From: an uncultured Bacilli bacterium
Lineage (GTDB): Bacteria > Bacillota_I > Bacilli_A > ML615J-28 > CAG-313
DNA length: 64,000 nucleotides
Direction: 5' to 3'
NCBI GenBank assembly: GCA_934140285.1
Contig: CAKPBI010000001.1
Coordinates: 124,001 to 188,000, forward strand
The number at the start of each line of letters is the position of its first letter. Positions within the stretch are counted from its first letter, which is position 1. Made by a program: the position numbers and the translations under genes. Shown piece after piece: positions 15,824 through 24,593 of this stretch. Below the pieces are notes generated by a model. That model searched no databases. It was not told the DNA's origin and worked only from the letters and a program-made list of their open reading frames with translations.

Positions 15824-17409
15824 TGAATGATATGTCAATTGAAAATCTTCAAAAAAGAATTAAAGAACTAGAAGAAGAAAACTTACAATTAAAACATTTA
15901 GTAAATGACCTACAAAATGAACTTGCTATTAGTGGTAAAAACTATAATTCAGATGAACCAATAACTATTAGTAATTATTATCTTAAAAAATATCTATCAA
16001 TTCATGATGATGTTTATCAAAGACGTCTTAACAAACTTGAAGAACAACGCCAAAAACTTCAAAATGAATATGATATGATAATGAAACAAGAAGAAGGTAT
16101 GGATGTAATTGCGGCTCACAATGAAGCTTCAATCTCAAGAATTAAAGAGATTGATGAAGAAATTAATAATTTATATTATGAACTTGAAAAATTCAAATTT
16201 GAATTTGAAAATGATGTAAAAAATGTAACTCAACAAGAAACCAAAATTACAAATGATACACTTGATATTTTATCAAGAATCTATAAATTATTAAATGGTT
16301 CATCAAGCAATGAAGCTGTATTAAGAGAATTTGATCACGCGATGGAATTGCTAAAAAAAGTAATTTATCCAATTAATATTCAAATTATAACTAAGAAAAA
16401 TGAATTAATAAATAGACTTGATAAATTAAACTCTTTAGAACAAGAGACCAAAATTACAATCAAAACAAAAACATCTGAGAAGGATAGTTTAGAACAAGCA
16501 ATTCAAACCATTTCTTTAGAAACAATTGATACTATGTTGGATAGCTTAGCTCTTGAGTTAACAAAAGTTAATAAGTCAAAAGAAGAATTAACAGAATTAT
16601 TTAAAATGTTAAAAGATCAAAACTTAAGAAAAGTCCAAGATGAAATTAAACATTTACAAGTTCTTGAATACACCAATAAAGATATAGCTTATGAAATGGA
16701 TAAGATAATGGAAAAGTATGAACAAGAATTAATAACTGTTGATACTGTATCTAATGTACAATTGAATCTTACAATGGAACTAAGTAAATTAACTACAAGA
16801 CTTTCAGAATTAGAACCACTAAAAAAAGAATATGAACAAAAGCATGCTGAATATTCACAGGTTGCGAGTATTCTTGAAACGGCCTCTTCAAATATTAAAC
16901 AATTAGAAGAATATGTAAACTTAACAGCTAAAGCTATTAATTCTAATCCTAACTATTCAGAAATAGTAAGTAGATATGAAGGCTATATTGCTACAGCGAG
17001 TCTACTAAAACAAGAAATTGAAAATCTAACAATTAAAATTAAAGACTTAAAAGAAGAAAGAAGATTAAAGTCATTTGATCCATATGCGAAAGCATCTATC
17101 CATAAAATAACTGATGAGATTGTAGAAAGCGAATCATTAAAACAAAAGTATGAACTTGATTTAGAAAACACAAACCAAGAAATTCAAAAGATTTCATCTG
17201 CACAACAAAACTTAAAATTAATGAATGTTTTAAAAGACAAAAAAGCAATTGAACAAAAACTTCCAGCATTATATGATCAACAAAAAGAACTAAACACAAT
17301 AGTTTCTATGAAATATGATGAACTTGTAAAACTTGAAGAATCAGTAAAAGAATATGAAGATGTAGCAGCTAAAATAGAGGAAATAAAACGTGAAATTGAC
17401 AATCAGTAA
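15820..17409 (+). CDS. Large coiled-coil protein, function unknown
   Basis: A 529-residue protein, strongly charged and almost entirely helical heptad sequence from residue 5 to the end (IENLQKRIKELEEENLQLKHL at the start, repeated KLEEQ, ELEKF, ITDEIVES elsewhere). There is no signal peptide, membrane helix, Walker motif or cysteine-rich region, so it is not an SMC ATPase. It is placed between groEL (4-base overlap) and the B3/B4 gene (20-base overlap), so it is co-translated with the chaperonin. It might be a structural filament or a chaperonin client. I do not recognise the family. Confidence 0.7.
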   Translation: MMNDMSIENLQKRIKELEEENLQLKHLVNDLQNELAISGKNYNSDEPITISNYYLKKYLSIHDDVYQRRLNKLEEQRQKLQNEYDMIMKQEEGMDVIAAHNEASISRIKEIDEEINNLYYELEKFKFEFENDVKNVTQQETKITNDTLDILSRIYKLLNGSSSNEAVLREFDHAMELLKKVIYPINIQIITKKNELINRLDKLNSLEQETKITIKTKTSEKDSLEQAIQTISLETIDTMLDSLALELTKVNKSKEELTELFKMLKDQNLRKVQDEIKHLQVLEYTNKDIAYEMDKIMEKYEQELITVDTVSNVQLNLTMELSKLTTRLSELEPLKKEYEQKHAEYSQVASILETASSNIKQLEEYVNLTAKAINSNPNYSEIVSRYEGYIATASLLKQEIENLTIKIKDLKEERRLKSFDPYAKASIHKITDEIVESESLKQKYELDLENTNQEIQKISSAQQNLKLMNVLKDKKAIEQKLPALYDQQKELNTIVSMKYDELVKLEESVKEYEDVAAKIEEIKREIDNQ

Positions 17410-18055
17410 TGAAATAATGGAAAAAGTTCCAATGTTTCGAGTTATTGCATATACCATGGATATTGATAATGCAAAAACAAAAGAAGTTTCAAATTACTTG
17501 GAAAACTTAAAAGATAAATATACAAACAAATATTTACCTGAAGAAATCGTAAAAATACCTAAATTAAAAGAAACTAGAGATGGTTATAAAAAGTTTGGAA
17601 AAGATCCAAGCCATACAAGACCTGCGTGCGAAGCTTTATTAAGAAGGTTTGTAAAAGGAAATGGAATCTACCAATTAGGTGATATCATTGATTTAGGTAA
17701 TATAGTATCAGTAGAAACAATGCGTAGCGTATGTGTTGTAGATGCTGATTTGATAAAAGGTAATATTAATATTCGCTTAGGTAAAGAGAATGAACCATAT
17801 GAAGCAATTAATAGAGGAAGCTTAAATATTTATAAACTTCCAGTATATGAAGATAGTATTGGTCCATTTGGAACTCCAACAAGTGATACATTAAGAACTT
17901 GTGTAAACAATAACACCAAAACAATTCTAATAATGATCATTTGCTTTGGTGTTGATGATTTAGAAAATGATGAAAAGCTAATGCTTGATTTATATACAAA
18001 ATATGCTCATGCAAGAAACATCAAGAAAATAGAGGTAGATTATGGAAAATTCTAA
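17390..18055 (+). CDS. B3/B4 tRNA-binding domain protein
   Basis: A 221-residue stand-alone B3/B4 domain protein, related to the editing domain of the phenylalanyl-tRNA synthetase beta subunit. The family core is clear: YKKFGKDPSHTRPACEALLRR (about residues 64-84), DIIDLGNIVSVETM, INRGSLNIYKLPVYED and FGTPTSDTLRT. Stand-alone members are thought to bind or proofread aminoacyl-tRNA, but few have been tested. The GTG start at 17390 is chosen because MKLTISNEIMEKVP fits the family N-terminus and an AGAGG precedes it. It overlaps glnS by 14 bases, hinting at a link to Gln-tRNA quality control. Confidence 0.82.
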   Translation: MKLTISNEIMEKVPMFRVIAYTMDIDNAKTKEVSNYLENLKDKYTNKYLPEEIVKIPKLKETRDGYKKFGKDPSHTRPACEALLRRFVKGNGIYQLGDIIDLGNIVSVETMRSVCVVDADLIKGNINIRLGKENEPYEAINRGSLNIYKLPVYEDSIGPFGTPTSDTLRTCVNNNTKTILIMIICFGVDDLENDEKLMLDLYTKYAHARNIKKIEVDYGKF

Positions 18056-19679
18056 TTTTATAAAAACAATAATGAAAAATGATTTAGAAAGCGGTACGGT
18101 AAGTACAATACTTACTCGTTTTCCCCCAGAACCAAATGCATATTTACACATTGGCCATGCAAGAGCAATTATAACAAATTTTGAACTTGCAAAAGAATTT
18201 AATGGAGCAACAAACCTTCGTTTTGATGACACTAATCCGTCAAAAGAAGGTGCTGAATATATTGATGCTATCACTAAAGATATTGAATGGCTTGGTTATA
18301 CACCTAAAACAATTACATATGGTTCAAACTATTTTGATGCAACATTTGAAAAAGCCAAACTTTTAATTCGTAAAGGCCTTGCTTATGTTGATGATTTGAC
18401 TCCAGATGAATTAACTAAATATCGTGGTTCAATAACAGAGCCGGGTATCAATTCACCATATCGTAATCGTAGTGTTGAAGAGAACTTACGTTTATTTGAA
18501 GAAATGCGCGAAGGAAAGTACGAAAATGGAGAAAAGACATTACGTGCAAAAATTGATATGGCTAGTCCAAATATTAATATGCGTGATCCTGTAATTTACA
18601 GAATTATGAAAGTTAGTCATCATCAAACAGGAGATAAATGGTGTATTTATCCAATGTATGATTTTGCTCATCCTCTTCAAGATGCCTTTGAAGGAATTAC
18701 TCACTCATTATGTAGTTTGGAATTTGAAGATCATCGTCCACTATATGAATGGGTAGTAAATAATACAGAAATGGAACACCATCCACGCCAAATTGAATTT
18801 GGACGTCTAGGCATTACTAATATGATTATGAGTAAAAGATACCTAAAACAATTAGTTGAAGAACATCTAGTTACAGGTTATGATGACCCTAGAATGCCAA
18901 CACTTGTAGGATTAAAACGTCGTGGATTTACACCAGAAGCAATTAAAAACTTCATTTTATCAACTGGTCTTTCTAAAGTTAATTCAACTACTGAATATGG
19001 AATGCTTGAACATTTCTTAAGAGAAGACTTAAAATTAAAGGTTAATCGTAGAAATGCGGTAATTAATCCATTGAAGGTTGTAATAACTAACTATCCAGAA
19101 GATAAAATCGAATGGCTTGAAGCAGAAAACAATTCAGAAAATCCAGAACTTGGAACTTATAAAATTCCATTTGGTAGAAATATTTACATTGAACAAGAAG
19201 ACTTTTTACCAGAAAAACCAAATAAGCATTGGAAGAGACTATCTCTTGGTTTAGAAGTACGTCTAATGCATGCATATTTTATCAAATGTAATGAAATAAT
19301 CTATAATGAAGATGGAAAAATAAAAGAATTACATTGCACATACGATCCCCAAACTAAGAGTGGAAGTGGATTCAATGAAAGAAAGCCAAATGGTAATATT
19401 CATTTTGTTGAAGCAACAACGGCTAAAAAGGCAATATTTAATTTATTTGAACCATTAATTTTAGATGAAAAGGTATCAGCTGAAAACTTTAAAGAAAGAT
19501 TAAACCCAAATTCATGGGTAAAATGCGAGGGATTTGTAGAGTGGGCTTTAGAGGGAGTAAAGCCTTTAGATAAATTTCAATTTGTAAGAAACGGATATTA
19601 TACAGTAGATTATGAATCGAAAGGAAATGAACTCGTTTTTAATCGTATAGTAGGATTAAAATCTTCATTTACGGTATGA
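18042..19679 (+). CDS. glnS: Glutaminyl-tRNA synthetase
   Basis: A 545-residue class I synthetase that charges tRNA-Gln directly with glutamine. Motifs: RFPPEPNAYLHIGHAR with HIGH at residues 36-39, FDDTNPSKE, DFAHPLQDA with CSLEFEDHRPLYEW, and the KMSKS equivalent NMIMSKRYLK near 263. The C-terminal anticodon-binding beta-barrels are complete (to VGLKSSFTV). Many Gram-positives lack GlnRS and use GatCAB; its presence implies gain by transfer or a dual route. A tRNA-Gln gene lies at 53113. It overlaps the B3/B4 gene and pcrA. Confidence 0.96.
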   Translation: MENSNFIKTIMKNDLESGTVSTILTRFPPEPNAYLHIGHARAIITNFELAKEFNGATNLRFDDTNPSKEGAEYIDAITKDIEWLGYTPKTITYGSNYFDATFEKAKLLIRKGLAYVDDLTPDELTKYRGSITEPGINSPYRNRSVEENLRLFEEMREGKYENGEKTLRAKIDMASPNINMRDPVIYRIMKVSHHQTGDKWCIYPMYDFAHPLQDAFEGITHSLCSLEFEDHRPLYEWVVNNTEMEHHPRQIEFGRLGITNMIMSKRYLKQLVEEHLVTGYDDPRMPTLVGLKRRGFTPEAIKNFILSTGLSKVNSTTEYGMLEHFLREDLKLKVNRRNAVINPLKVVITNYPEDKIEWLEAENNSENPELGTYKIPFGRNIYIEQEDFLPEKPNKHWKRLSLGLEVRLMHAYFIKCNEIIYNEDGKIKELHCTYDPQTKSGSGFNERKPNGNIHFVEATTAKKAIFNLFEPLILDEKVSAENFKERLNPNSWVKCEGFVEWALEGVKPLDKFQFVRNGYYTVDYESKGNELVFNRIVGLKSSFTV

Positions 19680-21769
19680 TTATGAATAGCATTTTAGATA
19701 CATTAAATAAAGAACAACGTACAGCCGCAGAAGCAATAGATGGACCTGTAATGGTGTTTGCTGGGGCAGGAACTGGTAAAACTAAAACATTAATTGCTAG
19801 AATAATTAATATGATTCAAAACCATAATATTAAGCCATACAATATTCTCGCAATAACATTTACCAAAAAAGCTACTGCCGAAATGCGTGAACGTTTATCT
19901 TTACACTTATCAAAAGAGATAGCTTCAAAAGTTCATATTTCAACAATTCATTCTTTATGTAATCGCATACTAAGACGTTATATTACACTTATTGGATATG
20001 AAAAAGATTTTGAGATAATCGATGATGAGGAAATGCTTAAAATTTTAAATGAAATATATAAAAATGACAAAATTGATCGAAAATTATTTTCTCCAAGAGC
20101 AATGATTAAGATGATAGGCGATTATAAAAATGGCTTACGTCCGCTAAAAAACAAAGAAAAAGAAGTTTTTGATTTATATCAAAAATACCTAAAAGAAAAT
20201 AATATGGTTGATTTTGATGATTTGTTAATATTAACAAATCAACTATTAGATATAAAAGATGTTCTTGAATATTATCAAGATTTGTATCATTATATATTAG
20301 TTGATGAATTTCAAGATACTAATGAAATCCAATATGAAATTATCAAAAAATTAGGTGCCAAAACAAGAAACATTTTTGTTGTGGGAGATGATGATCAAAG
20401 CATATATTCCTTTAGAGGTGCATGTGTTGACAATATGCTTAATTTTTCTAAGAATGATTATAAAGATGCTCAAGTATTTAAACTTCTTCAAAACTATCGT
20501 TCTAATGATATGATTTTAAAAGGTGCAAACTCTTTAATAAAAAATAATCAAATGCGTGAACCTAAAGAATTATTTACGGAAATTAAGGGAAATGGTACAT
20601 CAGTAATAATTCATGATGCTTACTATTATGAAGATGAAGTTAGATTTGTAATAAATGAAATCATTCATTTAGTTAATCATGAACATTATGAATTCTCTGA
20701 TATCGCAATCCTTTATCGTAATAATGCTATATCTCGTAATTTTGAACTTGAATTAATTGAAAACAGTATCCCATATAGCATTTATGGTGGCTTTTCATAT
20801 TTAAAACGTAAAGAAATTAAAGATATTATTAGTTACTTACGTTTTATTACAGATGATTCTAAGGTTGTTCATTTTAAACGTATAATTGATAGACCTTCAC
20901 GTGGTGTTGGTGAAAAGACATTAGAAAAGCTATATAGTGTGATGGAAGAACATCACGTTCCTGTACTTAAAGCAATTGACGTATTATATGAACAAGCTCC
21001 TTCAAGTAAGACTCTAGCTCTTAAAGAATTTAAAACAACAATAGAAAGTTTACGTGAAGATCTTGAAAATTTAACATTAGTTGCATTCTTTGATAAACTT
21101 GTTGAAAAAACTGGTTATTTAGACATGCTTAAACAAGAAGATACTGATGATACAAATCGTGTAGATAATTTAATGGAATTTAAGTCAATTCTTTATCGTG
21201 TAGAAGAAACATATGAAGATACAGATTTAACTCAAAAAGAAAAAATTGAAACAAGTCTAGATGAAATTATTTTAGATCAATCATATGGAGAAGATGAAGA
21301 AGAAAACGCTGTAACAGTTTCTACAATTCATTCCATTAAAGGATTAGAATTTAAAGCTGTATTTGTTGTTGGATTAGAAGAAGGAATCTTCCCATCAATA
21401 AGAGAAGAATCTGACATTGAAGAAGAACGTAGAGTTGCATATGTGGCTTTTACACGTGCAAAAGAAAAACTATATCTAACTTGTTGCAATCGTAGATTAA
21501 TTTATGGAAGAGTGGTAAGAAATCAAAAATCTCGTTTCCTTACAGAATTTTTAGTATCTAACGATCTACAAAAATGCATAGAAAAACAAGCCAAAGAAGA
21601 AAAGAAATCTGGAGAAATTAAAGTTGGAACGAAGATTGTACATACTTTCTTTGGATATGGAATGGTAATAGCATGCGATGATCGTTTTGTTCAAATTCTA
21701 TTTGAAAAGGATAATGCAATTCGTAAAATTACTAAAGACCATCCAACTATAAAGGTTGTTAATGAGTAG
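19676..21769 (+). CDS. pcrA: ATP-dependent DNA helicase PcrA/UvrD
   Basis: A 697-residue superfamily 1A 3'-5' helicase for nucleotide excision repair and removal of RNA polymerase or RecA from DNA. Motifs in order: AGAGTGKTKTL (Walker A, about 29), AITFTKKATAEM, STIHSLC, VDEFQDTNEIQYE (Walker B), GDDDQSIYSFRGA, QNYRS, HSIKGLEFKAVFVVGLEEG and VAFTRAKEKL. The last 60 residues (VGTKIVHTFFGYGMVIACD) form the Tudor-like RNA-polymerase-binding domain of PcrA. Starts at 19676 and 19682 are both possible; the first overlaps the glnS stop as ATGA. In Bacillus pcrA also sits directly before ligA. Confidence 0.95.
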   Translation: MIMNSILDTLNKEQRTAAEAIDGPVMVFAGAGTGKTKTLIARIINMIQNHNIKPYNILAITFTKKATAEMRERLSLHLSKEIASKVHISTIHSLCNRILRRYITLIGYEKDFEIIDDEEMLKILNEIYKNDKIDRKLFSPRAMIKMIGDYKNGLRPLKNKEKEVFDLYQKYLKENNMVDFDDLLILTNQLLDIKDVLEYYQDLYHYILVDEFQDTNEIQYEIIKKLGAKTRNIFVVGDDDQSIYSFRGACVDNMLNFSKNDYKDAQVFKLLQNYRSNDMILKGANSLIKNNQMREPKELFTEIKGNGTSVIIHDAYYYEDEVRFVINEIIHLVNHEHYEFSDIAILYRNNAISRNFELELIENSIPYSIYGGFSYLKRKEIKDIISYLRFITDDSKVVHFKRIIDRPSRGVGEKTLEKLYSVMEEHHVPVLKAIDVLYEQAPSSKTLALKEFKTTIESLREDLENLTLVAFFDKLVEKTGYLDMLKQEDTDDTNRVDNLMEFKSILYRVEETYEDTDLTQKEKIETSLDEIILDQSYGEDEEENAVTVSTIHSIKGLEFKAVFVVGLEEGIFPSIREESDIEEERRVAYVAFTRAKEKLYLTCCNRRLIYGRVVRNQKSRFLTEFLVSNDLQKCIEKQAKEEKKSGEIKVGTKIVHTFFGYGMVIACDDRFVQILFEKDNAIRKITKDHPTIKVVNE

Positions 21770-22484
21770 AATTTGTGTTTTAATTCATGGCTATCTAACC
21801 GACTATCGAGATTTTAAATCGTTACCAGGTAAATTGATTAAAATTTATGATCAGGTAATACTCCTATGTTTACCAGGTCATGAAAATAAATGCAATTTAA
21901 AAAATTTTACTAAGAATGCTTGTATTAAACAGTTAGATTCGGAATTTAGTGAACTTACCAAAAATAATGAAGTAGATGTTATTGGATTTTCTCTAGGTGG
22001 TGCCCTTGCTTGGTACGTAGGTTTAAACTATCCCGTTAATAAACTTGTGTTATTAGCACCAGCGTTAGATAATATTAATACAAACTTAGTTATTGATAAA
22101 ATTAATTACTTAAAGAAAATAAAGAAATTATCTAAAGAATCACAAAAAGAATTACTAAGTGCATACTTTAAAAAAGAACGTGAAGCCGTAAATTTTGTAA
22201 TAAAAAATACATTGCCAAAATTTACTCTTAGGAATGGTTTAGAATTTGTAAAATTAGTAAATTATATTAATTCAATTAATGGAGATGTAGATAAACCTTG
22301 TTTAATAATTCGCGGTGAACTTGATGAACTTGTAAAAGCAAAAGCAGTCACCAAGATAATTCCAAGAATAATAGGATATAAAGAAGTATATAGAATACCA
22401 GATATTGGACATATGATGTTGAGAACTGATCGTGAGGATTATATAACACAATTAATAATTAATTTTTTAGGAAGTGCATCATGA
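21762..22484 (+). CDS. Alpha/beta hydrolase
   Basis: A 240-residue alpha/beta-fold hydrolase. It begins with a strand and oxyanion region (RICVLIHGYLTDYRDF), has the nucleophile elbow GFSLGG (Ser near 77), then the acid region IIRGELDELV and the catalytic His in IPDIGHMMLRTD. This is a monoacylglycerol lipase or carboxylesterase-like architecture with no signal peptide. The ATG at 21762 follows AAAGG and gives the expected N-terminus; a TTG at 21756 is rejected. It is squeezed between pcrA and ligA with 8- and 4-base overlaps. Substrate unknown. Confidence 0.82.
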   Translation: MSRICVLIHGYLTDYRDFKSLPGKLIKIYDQVILLCLPGHENKCNLKNFTKNACIKQLDSEFSELTKNNEVDVIGFSLGGALAWYVGLNYPVNKLVLLAPALDNINTNLVIDKINYLKKIKKLSKESQKELLSAYFKKEREAVNFVIKNTLPKFTLRNGLEFVKLVNYINSINGDVDKPCLIIRGELDELVKAKAVTKIIPRIIGYKEVYRIPDIGHMMLRTDREDYITQLIINFLGSAS

Positions 22485-24472
22485 ATATTAATGAAATTAA
22501 AGAAAGAATTAAATATCTAGTTAATATATTAAATCAATATAATTATGAATATTATATTTTGGATAACCCAACAGTTGATGATGTAGAATATGATAGTTTA
22601 ATGCGAGAACTAGAAGCGTTAGAAAAAGAAAATCCAGATTTAGTTCTTCCTAACACTCCTACAAAAAAAGTTGGAGACTTTCTTAAAACAGATTTAGGAC
22701 AAATTACTCATCAAAATCCAATGCTATCTTTAGCTAATGCTTTTAGTTATGATGAATTAAGAGAATTTGATGAAAGAATTAGAAAAGTTACTCCTAATTT
22801 TACATATACAGTAGAATTAAAAATTGATGGTATTGCGAGCACTGCACATTATGAAGATGGTTTACTAGTACTTGGAGCCACAAGAGGTAATGGTGTAGTA
22901 GGTGAGAACATTACAAAAAATATGTTAATGATTAAATCACTACCTAAAATTCTTAAAAAGCATTTGTCAATGGAAGTCCGTGGAGAAGTATATATGAGAA
23001 AAGATGTCTTTGAGCATCTTAATCAAATAAGAAAAGAAAATAATCTTGTTCCTTTTGCGAATCCAAGAAATGCTGCTGGAGGTAGTTTAAGACAACTTGA
23101 TCCCAATATCACTAAAGAAAGAGAACTTGATCAGTTTGCTTATACATTAATTAATCCAGAAAACTATGGAATGAAAACACAAAGTGATACTCTTAAATTT
23201 TTAGAAAACTTAGGATTTAGTGTAAATCCACATCATCGTCATTGTAAAAACATTGATGAAGTAATTGCCTATTTGGAAGAATATAAAGATAAACGAAAAA
23301 CATTAAATTATGCTACCGATGGGGTAGTAATCAAAGTTAATGAATTTGAATTATATGATATAATCGGTTACACAGTCAAAGTTCCTAAATGGGCAATAGC
23401 ATATAAGTTTCCTGCTGAGATAGTTACAACAAGACTTAAAAATATAATTTTCACGGTAGGAAGAACGGGAATAATTACACCAAATGCAATTTTAGACCCT
23501 GTATATGTTGGGGGAACTATGGTATCTCGTGCAACCCTTAACAATGAAGCCTTTATATTAAGTCGTGACTTAAGAATAGGTGATTATGTTAGAGTAAGAA
23601 AAGCTGGGGAAATAATTCCTGAAGTAGTAGATGTTGATTTAGAAAGAAGATCAAATGATAGTATTCCTTTTAAAATGCCACTTGTATGTCCTGTATGTGG
23701 AGGCAAGCTTGAAAAAGCTGAAGGAGAAGCAGAACATTACTGTAAAAATCCTGAATGTGGTGGTAGAAGATTAGAAGGAATAATCCACTTTGCTTCAAGA
23801 GTTGCAATGGATATTGATGGACTAGGTGAAAAACAAATAGAGCAACTTGCTCAACTCGGTTTCATCGAAGATATTAAGGATATCTATCTTTTAAAAAATT
23901 ACAAAACCGAACTATTATCAGTAGAAAGATTTGGAATAAAAAAAATAGAGAATCTTCTATCAGCTATAGAAAACAGTAAACACAATAGTTTAGATCGTTT
24001 TATCTTTGGTCTTGGAATAAGACATGTTGGAGCTAAAGCAGCTAAAAATTTAATGAAGTACTACCATAATATTGAAGAATTATCAAAAGCTAAGTTTGAA
24101 GATTTAGTTGAAATTGATGATATAGGTGATGTTATGGCCCAAAGTATCATTGATTACTTTAAAGAGGAAAAACACCAAATTCTTATTCGCAATTTAATAG
24201 ATTTAGGAGTTAACCCAACATCGGTAGATAATCAGTTATCTTCAAAATTTTTAGGTCAAACTTTTGTTTTAACAGGAACACTTCCAACTCTAACACGTGA
24301 TGAGGCATCAACAATGATTGAAAATGCTGGTGGCAAGACATCATCAAGTGTAAGTAAGAAAACAACCTATGTGCTTGCGGGAAGTGAAGCAGGGTCCAAA
24401 CTTAAAAAGGCTCAAGAATTAAATGTTAAAATTATTGATGAAGAAACATTTTTAAAAATGTTAAACGAATAA
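22481..24472 (+). CDS. ligA: NAD-dependent DNA ligase LigA
   Basis: A 663-residue bacterial replicative DNA ligase. Domain Ia (about 1-70) binds NMN (YYILDNPTVDDVEYDSLM). The nucleotidyltransferase core has the adenylated Lys in VELKIDGIA (about 114). The OB fold, a four-Cys zinc finger (CPVCGGKL...CKNPEC, about 405-427), helix-hairpin-helix repeats (IFGLGIRHVGAKAA, EIDDIGDVMAQSI) and a C-terminal BRCT domain (LSSKFLGQTFVLTG onward) are all present. It is the last gene of the operon that begins with groES. Confidence 0.97.
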   Translation: MNINEIKERIKYLVNILNQYNYEYYILDNPTVDDVEYDSLMRELEALEKENPDLVLPNTPTKKVGDFLKTDLGQITHQNPMLSLANAFSYDELREFDERIRKVTPNFTYTVELKIDGIASTAHYEDGLLVLGATRGNGVVGENITKNMLMIKSLPKILKKHLSMEVRGEVYMRKDVFEHLNQIRKENNLVPFANPRNAAGGSLRQLDPNITKERELDQFAYTLINPENYGMKTQSDTLKFLENLGFSVNPHHRHCKNIDEVIAYLEEYKDKRKTLNYATDGVVIKVNEFELYDIIGYTVKVPKWAIAYKFPAEIVTTRLKNIIFTVGRTGIITPNAILDPVYVGGTMVSRATLNNEAFILSRDLRIGDYVRVRKAGEIIPEVVDVDLERRSNDSIPFKMPLVCPVCGGKLEKAEGEAEHYCKNPECGGRRLEGIIHFASRVAMDIDGLGEKQIEQLAQLGFIEDIKDIYLLKNYKTELLSVERFGIKKIENLLSAIENSKHNSLDRFIFGLGIRHVGAKAAKNLMKYYHNIEELSKAKFEDLVEIDDIGDVMAQSIIDYFKEEKHQILIRNLIDLGVNPTSVDNQLSSKFLGQTFVLTGTLPTLTRDEASTMIENAGGKTSSSVSKKTTYVLAGSEAGSKLKKAQELNVKIIDEETFLKMLNE

Positions 24473-24477
24473 ATACA

Positions 24478-24510
24478 AACATTGGTTATGAAAAATAGCC
24501 AATGTTTTCT
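24478..24510 (+). terminator. Terminator after ligA
   Basis: A 12-base stem AACATTGGTTAT/ATAGCCAATGTT (one G-T pair), loop GAAAA, T-rich tail. Confidence 0.82.
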
Positions 24511-24553
24511 TATATAAAAATAAAGTAAATTAATAAAATAAAAACTCTGCTTA

Positions 24554-24562
24554 TGGTATAAT
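24554..24562 (+). promoter_or_regulatory. Extended -10 promoter of uvrA
   Basis: TGGTATAAT 32 bases before the uvrA ATG. No matching -35 hexamer. No obvious LexA box. Confidence 0.6.
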
Positions 24563-24593
24563 AAATAAATGGCATAATAAGGATGGTGATATT

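Noticed and set aside
17950..18045. T-box riboswitch for glnS
   Set aside because: glnS overlaps the preceding coding gene, leaving no room for a leader.
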